Assembly (NCBI GenBank): GCA_003485185.1
Contig: DNAS01000190.1
Span: 325-46,467, forward strand
DNA length: 46,143 nucleotides
Origin: Phycisphaerales bacterium
GTDB taxonomy: Bacteria; Planctomycetota; Phycisphaerae; SM23-33
Reading direction: 5' to 3'
In this document: positions 41,390 through 46,143 of the stretch, piece after piece
Layout: each line of letters begins with the position of its first letter
Numbering within the stretch: the first letter of the stretch is position 1
The notes under the pieces: generated by a model
What the model was told of the DNA's origin: nothing
Database searches by the model: none
What the model saw: only the letters and a program-made list of their open reading frames with translations
Made by a program: the position numbers and the translations under genes

Positions 41390-44026
41390 TCACGCGGCCG
41401 GGCGGGACTGCTGGAGGCGCATCAGCTTCAGCAGCAGAACGCCCGTCCGAAGCTGGAGGTCCGTGTTCAACTGCTTGTCGAGACTGTCCCGCAGGTCGTC
41501 CAGGTCGGCCTCGCGGTCGAGCAGGTCGGTCTTGCGCCGCAGGTCCATCCATCGTTTCATCTGCCGGGGCGTGACGAGCACGCGGACGTCGGGATCGACG
41601 CCCCACTCCTTGTCGCCGTTGCGCCGGTGGAGCAGCCGCCCCGTCGGAAGGTAGTAGTAGGCAGTCGTCAGCTTCAGCAGGGCCGGGTGGTCCTGGATGG
41701 GAATGACGTTCTGCACGCTGCCCTTTCCGAAGGACCGCTGGCCGACAATGACGCCGCGGCGCCAGTCCTTCAGCGCGCCGGAGACGATTTCCGCAGCCGA
41801 GGCGCTGCCCTCGTTGACCAGCACGACAAGGTCGCCGTCGAGGTAGCGCCCGTAGGCGGTCGCGTTGGACTCGGTCTGGCGGACCTGGCGCCCGCGCGTC
41901 GAGACGATCCGCCCGGCGCGGAGGAACTCGTCGGCGACCTGGGTAGCCGACGTCAGCAGCCCGCCCGGGTTGAACCGCAGGTCCAGGATCAGCCCCCGCG
42001 CCTGCTGCGCCTTGAGCTCGTTGAGCGCCGCCACCAGGTCGGCGTAGGTTCCGTCGGTAAACTGCGTCACGCGGATGTATCCGAGCCGGCTGTTCTTGTC
42101 GATGAGGTAGTCCCACTCGCCGTTGCCGCCGTCGGGCTTGCGCTGCCAGCCCTTGACGGTCTCGATGCGGATTTCATCGCGGATGATCGATACGTCGAAC
42201 GGTTCGAGCCCCTGGCGGCGGATCCGCAGCGTCACCTTGCTGCCCTTGGGGCCCATGATCATCTGCACGAGCCGGTCCAGCGCCAGGTCGGCCGTCTCGC
42301 GCCCGTCCACGGCGACGATCTCGTCGCCCACCTTGAGCCCCTGCTTCAGCGCCGGGGAGTCCGGCAGCGGAGTGACCACCTTCAGCGGTTCGCCCGGTTC
42401 CTTGGTGATCTGCACACCCACCCCGAAGAACTGTCCGCGGATATGCTTCTGGAAATCCGGAACGTCGTGAGGCCAGACCATCGAGCTGAACTTGTCCATC
42501 TCGTCCAAAAAGCCGTCGGTGAACTCCACCGCCAGCACCTCGACGGGAACCTTCACCGTCCGCTCCGAAGCCAACAGCACCGTGTTCAGCGCCAGTTGGA
42601 GCTGGAGATGCGTGACGCGATCCTTATTCTCCAGGCTGTCGATGGCCTGATCGATGGCCTGGAGGAATTCCTTGTTCTTCTGCGCGTCGCCGAGGGCGGG
42701 GAAGCTGTTGGCCGCCTGGGGCGTTTCGGCCAACACCTTGACGCTCTCCAGGGCCCCGCGTGCGAGCTTTCGGTAATCGACGGCCGTCACGTAGTACTGG
42801 TTGAGCTGCGTGATGGCGCGCTTGACCATGTCGGCGTCGACGCCGCGCGTCAGGTCGCGCCAGTCGCCGATGCCGTCGTCCTCGCCCTCGACCGGCTGCG
42901 TCGCGGTGGCAGGCTGGGGCTTGGCGCCGTAGAGGTTCAGCACGCGCACGTGCCGCTGTGTCGACTTGGACTTCGCCTTGTAGGTCTCGCTGTCGGGGTC
43001 CAGGTCTTCCAGGCTGGTGTAGACAGCCATCGCGTCCTGCCACTCCGCGCGGGAGACGAACTCCTCTCCCAGCGTCTCGGTGCGGGCGACCAGTTTCCGA
43101 TACCATTCTTCGCTCTTCGGCGCTGCGGGGTCCGGCACAAGCTGCATCGCCAGGCGCGCCTGCGACAGCGCCACGCGCCAGGGCTTCTCGGCGATCATTG
43201 CCTCCAGGTTGCCCATGGACTCCAGCAGCGCGTCCTCGGCGGCGCGGAGCCTGCCCGCGCCGGCAAGGCGCGCCTTGGCTTGCGCGGGCTGCACATCGTG
43301 CCAGCACGCGCGGTAGGCGCGAAGCTCGCGCGTCATCGCGCCGCGCAGGGCGCGAAAGGACCGGGCATATTCGCCCTCGTCGCCGTCCAGCGGCGAAGCG
43401 ACCTTGCCCGCGAGTTCCAGGCACTTGTCGATCGCGTCCAGGGTGTCGGCGCGGAGCTTAGCGGCCGCCGCGGGGTCCGTCTCGCTTTCCAGCGCGTCAC
43501 TCAGCGAAATGCGGTTGAACGACTTGGCGAGTTCCTGCGCCGCCTCGCGGAGCTTGCGATCCAGGCCCTTTTCGGCGAGTTTCGACAGGGACACCTCGGC
43601 CAGGAAGGTCCGCTCGATCCGCGCGACGGTGGCTGCGTATTCGCGGGTCCGTTCGGCCTCCATGCGGTCGCACTGCGCGAGATAGTCCTTCAGGAGCGAT
43701 TCCGCCGCCAGGACAGTGGCATTGGTCGGCGCGAGCTTGTGAGCATCGTCGAGGAGCGTCAGCGCGTGGACGAACTTACCGGAGAGGGTTTCCTCCATCG
43801 CCGTGGTCGCCAGCCTGGCCGCCCGCGTCTCGTCCGACTCGGCGGTCGCCGGGGCGGTCGTCGGCTGGGTGGCAGGTTGGGTCGCCGGTTCGCCGGCCGA
43901 CTGGGACGAAACCGTCGCAGGTTGGGTCGCCGGCGCGTCGTCCGCCAGTCCCCCCGCCAGCGCCGGCACCGCGAACATCAGGATCCAGAGTATATTCCAC
44001 GCTCTTCGCAACGTCCGATGCTTCAC
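41390..44026 (-). CDS. S41 C-terminal processing peptidase with PDZ and long N-terminal repeat region
   Basis: The GTG at 44026 has AGGGAG at 6 nt and gives 878 aa; a GTG at 44044 is less well supported. The signal peptide is VKHRTLRRAWNILWILMFAV. A Thr-Gln-Pro-Ala linker (ATQPATQPTTAP) follows, then about 400 residues of helical, TPR-like sequence, including a VYTSLEDLDPDSETYKAKSK stretch. A PDZ domain (about 555-640; QFFGVGVQITKEPGEPLKV, GLKVGDEIVAVDGRETADL) leads into the S41 protease: LGYIRVTQFTDGTYADL, RGLILDLRFNPGG, NEGSASAAEIVSGAL with the catalytic Ser, and GQRSFGKGSVQN with Lys. It should cleave proteins in the periplasm. Confidence 0.93.
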   Translation of the reverse strand: MKHRTLRRAWNILWILMFAVPALAGGLADDAPATQPATVSSQSAGEPATQPATQPTTAPATAESDETRAARLATTAMEETLSGKFVHALTLLDDAHKLAPTNATVLAAESLLKDYLAQCDRMEAERTREYAATVARIERTFLAEVSLSKLAEKGLDRKLREAAQELAKSFNRISLSDALESETDPAAAAKLRADTLDAIDKCLELAGKVASPLDGDEGEYARSFRALRGAMTRELRAYRACWHDVQPAQAKARLAGAGRLRAAEDALLESMGNLEAMIAEKPWRVALSQARLAMQLVPDPAAPKSEEWYRKLVARTETLGEEFVSRAEWQDAMAVYTSLEDLDPDSETYKAKSKSTQRHVRVLNLYGAKPQPATATQPVEGEDDGIGDWRDLTRGVDADMVKRAITQLNQYYVTAVDYRKLARGALESVKVLAETPQAANSFPALGDAQKNKEFLQAIDQAIDSLENKDRVTHLQLQLALNTVLLASERTVKVPVEVLAVEFTDGFLDEMDKFSSMVWPHDVPDFQKHIRGQFFGVGVQITKEPGEPLKVVTPLPDSPALKQGLKVGDEIVAVDGRETADLALDRLVQMIMGPKGSKVTLRIRRQGLEPFDVSIIRDEIRIETVKGWQRKPDGGNGEWDYLIDKNSRLGYIRVTQFTDGTYADLVAALNELKAQQARGLILDLRFNPGGLLTSATQVADEFLRAGRIVSTRGRQVRQTESNATAYGRYLDGDLVVLVNEGSASAAEIVSGALKDWRRGVIVGQRSFGKGSVQNVIPIQDHPALLKLTTAYYYLPTGRLLHRRNGDKEWGVDPDVRVLVTPRQMKRWMDLRRKTDLLDREADLDDLRDSLDKQLNTDLQLRTGVLLLKLMRLQQSRPAA

Positions 44027-44180
44027 AGGCTTCTCCCTGAACACGTAGTCCTGTCGTCCCGCCCGCCCCGCCGTATATGCAACGTTTCGGCCGGGCGAAA
44101 GGTTCGCGTCGATTCATTGTACCACGGTCGCTGCGCCGCCGAAACACCGAGCCGGTCTTTCCCTCCCCCGGGTGGGGGCG

Positions 44181-44220
44181 AAAAAAACGGCACGGGCCGA
44201 CTTCCTTGTCGACCCGCGCC
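44181..44220 (-). terminator. Strong Rho-independent terminator after the Lys/Ala-rich gene
   Basis: On the minus strand a 13-bp stem (GGCGCGGGTCGAC with GTCGGCCCGTGCC, two G-U pairs) has a 6-nt loop AAGGAA and is followed closely by seven T. It lies 38 nt downstream of the stop at 44258. Confidence 0.92.
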
Positions 44221-44257
44221 TTCGTTGCTTCGGCTACTATGCCGTGGCGTTTGTCGC

Positions 44258-44344
44258 CTATTTCTTTTTCTTCTTGGCGACTTTCTTCTTTGCGACCTTC
44301 TTCTTCGCGGCCTTCTTCACTTTCTTCTTTGCCTTCTTCGCCAT
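44258..44344 (-). CDS. 28-residue Lys/Ala-rich basic protein (histone-tail-like)
   Basis: The minus strand from ATG 44344 to TAG 44258 encodes 28 residues: start MAKKAKKKVKKAAKKKVAKK, then KVAKKKKK. It is made only of Met, Ala, Lys and Val, in the KKA/KKV pattern of bacterial histone H1-like tails. GGAG lies 8 nt before the ATG and a strong terminator follows, so it is a plausible independent small gene rather than a chance open frame. It might neutralise DNA or RNA. On the opposite strand the same DNA reads as a Phe-rich chain, which I reject. A hairpin (44362-44380, CAGTGGC arms) sits just before the ribosome-binding site. Confidence 0.7.
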   Translation of the reverse strand: MAKKAKKKVKKAAKKKVAKKKVAKKKKK

Positions 44345-44457
44345 GTCCGTGGCTCCGTGGTCAGTGGCCTGATGCCACTGCCTTGACCTGCGATCCCGCC
44401 GTTTGCCGTGCCTCCACTGGCACGCAGCGGAACGATCTGAACGAAAGAAGAAGAAAC

Positions 44458-44486
44458 GCTACATATGGTGTTTTACATTTTGTCAA
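44458..44486 (-). promoter_or_regulatory. Candidate promoter of the Lys/Ala-rich gene
   Basis: A perfect TTGACA (44486-44481 on the minus strand) is followed after 17 nt by TGTAGC, a poor -10. The region is AT-rich, unlike its surroundings. It would give a leader of about 105 nt. Confidence 0.4.
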
Positions 44487-44574
44487 GCCGGATATGTTGA
44501 TGCCAAGACAATTCTTCTCTTTTTGCGTAAAAATATTTCCCGCTCGCGAGAGAACTGTGCGGGGGGAAAGCGTC

Positions 44575-44958
44575 TCAGAGCGCCGGGCCGTTATCGTGCC
44601 CTTTCTTCCACGCGTCGGGATCGTCGAAGGAGTTCTCGTCTTCCTCCGGTTCCTCCTCGTCGGTCTTCCACTTCTCCGACTCGTTCATGTCGTCCAGTTC
44701 CCGCTCCATGACCTTGAACATCTTCTCCTGCATGGGCGCGAGCTTCTGGTAGTAGTCGAGCGTGGCCTGGTAGGCGGCGACCATCTGGTTGATCTTGAGC
44801 AACTGCCACTTGGCGAGGCACTCGGGTTCCTTGATGTTGCTGAAGGGATCGCACGCGAAGGCGATCTGCCCGTCCGGTCCCCGCCGGCAGAATTCACAGT
44901 CCTTGCACTGGATCATCGCAATCACCTCCGCGGGCGACAGTTCCCGCGCGTTCATCAT
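44575..44958 (-). CDS. Cysteine-cluster protein of unknown function
   Basis: The 127-aa protein (start at 44958, or the next Met at 44955) has a cysteine cluster CKDCEFC (18-24) with two more Cys near 36 and 47 (FACDPF, EPECLAKW), suggesting metal binding. A helical region (LLKINQMVAAYQATLDYYQK) and an acidic C-terminus (EEEPEEDENSFDDPDAW) follow. I do not recognise a function. It is transcribed toward the Lys/Ala-rich gene and divergent from ymdB. Confidence 0.85.
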   Translation of the reverse strand: MMNARELSPAEVIAMIQCKDCEFCRRGPDGQIAFACDPFSNIKEPECLAKWQLLKINQMVAAYQATLDYYQKLAPMQEKMFKVMERELDDMNESEKWKTDEEEPEEDENSFDDPDAWKKGHDNGPAL

Positions 44959-45025
44959 ACCGCAAGGCGACAGCGCGATTCAACACGCCGGCGGAAAGGG
45001 CGTGTCCGCGCGGGCTGATTTTTCC

Positions 45026-45053
45026 TTGGTCGTCCCGCCGCGGCCCCTATAAT
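45026..45053 (+). promoter_or_regulatory. Promoter of the YmdB-family gene
   Basis: TTGGTC (45026-45031) and a perfect TATAAT (45048-45053) are 16 nt apart; transcription would begin near 45060, giving a leader of under 20 nt that contains the AGGAAGG ribosome-binding site. Confidence 0.75.
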
Positions 45054-45077
45054 TGCCCGACTAGGAAGGCGGAACGA

Positions 45078-45938
45078 ATGGCGATCAACATCCTTTGCGT
45101 CGGCGACGTGGTGGGCCATCCCGGGCGAGGCATGCTGGCGGACCACCTCCCCCGCCTCATCCGGGACCACCAGCTCGAACTGGTGGTCTGCAATGCCGAG
45201 AACGCCGCCGGGGGAAGCGGCATCACGCCGCAGATCTTCCGCAAGCTGCTGCACTATGGCGTGGACGTCGTGACGCTGGGCGACCACGTGTTCCGCAAGG
45301 TGGACATCGTCTCGGCGATGCGCGACTCGGATCGCATCGTGCGCCCGGCGAACCTCTCGTCGCGCGCAGCCGGACGAAGCTGGACGGTCGTGCCGACGAA
45401 ATCGGGCCAGCACAAGGTGGGCGTCGCGTGCGTGCTCGGGCAGATGTACATGGGCCAGTACGATTCGCCCTGGACCACCATCGACCGCGTGCTGCTGGAG
45501 ATGCCCCCCGAGGTGAAGCTGCGCGTGGTCGACTTTCACGGCGAGGCGACCAGCGAGAAGGTGGCCATCGGCTGGCACCTCAACGGGCGGGCGAGCGTGG
45601 TGTTCGGCACGCACACGCACATTCCGACGGCCGACGCGCGCGTCCTGAGCGGCGGCACCGCCCACATCACCGACGTCGGGATGACCGGGCCCTACGACAG
45701 CGTCCTGGGGCGGCGCAAGGACCGCGTGCTGGCGGCAATGACCACCTCCATGCCCCACTTCTTCGAGGTCGCCAACGACGACCCGCGACTCTGCGGCGTG
45801 CTCGTGTCGGTCGATCCGGAAACGGGCATGGCCCAGTCGATCGAGCGGATCGAGGTCTGCGGGCGTCTCGCCCAGTCCACGCCGGCGGAGGCGGAAGAAA
45901 ACGGCGCCGCGACCGAATCGCCCGACAACGGCGGATGA
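45078..45938 (+). CDS. ymdB: YmdB family metallophosphoesterase
   Basis: The 286-aa protein matches the TIGR00282/YmdB family, whose characterised members hydrolyse 2',3'-cyclic nucleotides and affect biofilm genes. Metal ligands are visible: Asp10 in CVGDVVG, Asn39 and Glu41-Asn42 in VCNAENAAGG, Asp69-His70 in TLGDHVF, the His of VDFHGEATSEK, and the histidines of GTHTHIPTAD. Length is close to the usual 260-270 aa, with a short acidic C-terminal tail. AGGAAGG and a good promoter precede it. It acts in the cytoplasm. Confidence 0.95.
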   Translation: MAINILCVGDVVGHPGRGMLADHLPRLIRDHQLELVVCNAENAAGGSGITPQIFRKLLHYGVDVVTLGDHVFRKVDIVSAMRDSDRIVRPANLSSRAAGRSWTVVPTKSGQHKVGVACVLGQMYMGQYDSPWTTIDRVLLEMPPEVKLRVVDFHGEATSEKVAIGWHLNGRASVVFGTHTHIPTADARVLSGGTAHITDVGMTGPYDSVLGRRKDRVLAAMTTSMPHFFEVANDDPRLCGVLVSVDPETGMAQSIERIEVCGRLAQSTPAEAEENGAATESPDNGG

Positions 45939-45960
45939 TTTGCGACATGCCCTCCGCGCG

Positions 45961-46143
45961 TCAGAGCAGGCCGTGCTTCTTCATCTTCTTGTAGAGCGTG
46001 CTGCGGTTGATCCCCAACCGGGCGGCGGCGTCCTGGCGGTTTCCCCCTGCCGCCTCCAGCGCGGCGACGATGAGGTGCTTTTCCGGCAACGTCAGGGCTT
46101 CCCTAAGCCCGCCCGCCCGTTCCGCGCGATCCGACGGCAGGAC
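45961..46143 (-). CDS. Fis-type helix-turn-helix C-terminus of a regulator, cut by window edge
   Basis: The minus strand is open from the last base of the window to TGA at 45961 (60 codons). The end reads EKHLIVAALEAAGGNRQDAA, RLGINRSTLYKKMKKHGLL, which is the Fis/NtrC-type DNA-binding helix-turn-helix that closes sigma-54-dependent or similar response regulators. The start, receiver and ATPase domains lie outside the window. It is convergent with ymdB, 22 bp away. Confidence 0.88.
   Translation of the reverse strand, partial: VLPSDRAERAGGLREALTLPEKHLIVAALEAAGGNRQDAAARLGINRSTLYKKMKKHGLL

Noticed and set aside
44172..44372. Phe-rich apparent membrane peptide on the plus strand
   Set aside because: It is the reverse complement of the AAG-rich Lys/Ala gene; poly-Phe comes from TTC runs.
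41627..44386. 919-codon plus-strand frame opposite the S41 gene
   Set aside because: The minus strand has a complete signal peptide, PDZ and S41 motifs; the plus frame has none.
1..46143. CRISPR array, prophage or complete insertion sequence
   Set aside because: No regularly spaced direct repeats, phage structural genes, integrase or paired IS ends were seen; only a short transposase-like scrap exists.

Overview
The window looks like a chromosomal segment of a Planctomycetota bacterium, most likely of the Phycisphaerae type; this is inferred from gene content. Supporting signs are a PEP-CTERM surface protein with autotransporter-type beta repeats and a second, broken PEP-CTERM gene, a pseudopilin with an H-X9-DG-like end, an RHS/YD-repeat protein, LamG-bearing secreted proteins, MtaA-like members of the uroporphyrinogen decarboxylase (URO-D) superfamily inside a sugar locus, a UshA-like/multiheme cytochrome fusion and a Thr-Gln-Pro-rich linker in the S41 protease. 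No ribosomal RNA is present, so the assignment is indirect.

Left part (1-26,305, almost entirely minus strand): a catabolic and surface locus. Read in the direction of transcription it holds a LacI regulator, a PEP-CTERM beta-repeat protein, a pseudopilin, three large secreted proteins (1022, 615 and 1455 aa), a zinc-methyltransferase-like URO-D protein, a secreted 456-aa protein, two apparently cytoplasmic glycosidase-like proteins (DUF4838-like and DUF5696/GH101-like), a sodium:solute symporter and the N-terminal two-thirds of a second URO-D protein. From 22,653 to 3,514 gaps are 0-52 bp or genes overlap (ATGA), so this is probably one long operon. The second URO-D gene is broken by an RHS-repeat 3' fragment with a low-GC C-terminal tip. 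The next gene, a secreted repeat-rich protein, runs off the left edge. A divergent Gfo/Idh/MocA oxidoreductase lies on the other side of the LacI gene, with a perfect 18-bp palindrome and promoter-like hexamers in the shared intergenic region. Proposed role: extracellular lectin-like proteins bind and cut a glycan, the symporter imports small products, and cytoplasmic enzymes finish the work. The substrate is unknown. The zinc-ligand pattern of the intact URO-D protein hints at methyl transfer.

Middle (27,664-30,217): a scar zone of gene relics (transposase-like scrap, TPR scrap, PEP-CTERM pseudogene with an in-frame stop), a McrA-like HNH endonuclease and an intact tRNA-Pro(GGG) with its own promoter and terminator.

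Right part (30,239-46,143): more ordinary, GC-rich chromosome. It holds PriA; a stand-alone receiver protein; an M16 peptidase lipoprotein; a cyclodeaminase-type protein in a tight four-gene operon with a zinc-cysteine protein, a lipoprotein and an RDD membrane protein; then, convergently, a UshA-like/tetraheme cytochrome lipoprotein behind an S41 protease. A 28-residue Lys/Ala protein with a strong terminator, a cysteine-cluster protein, YmdB phosphodiesterase and the C-terminal Fis-type helix-turn-helix of a regulator cut by the right edge complete it. Two dispersed-type palindromic elements sit in intergenic gaps here.
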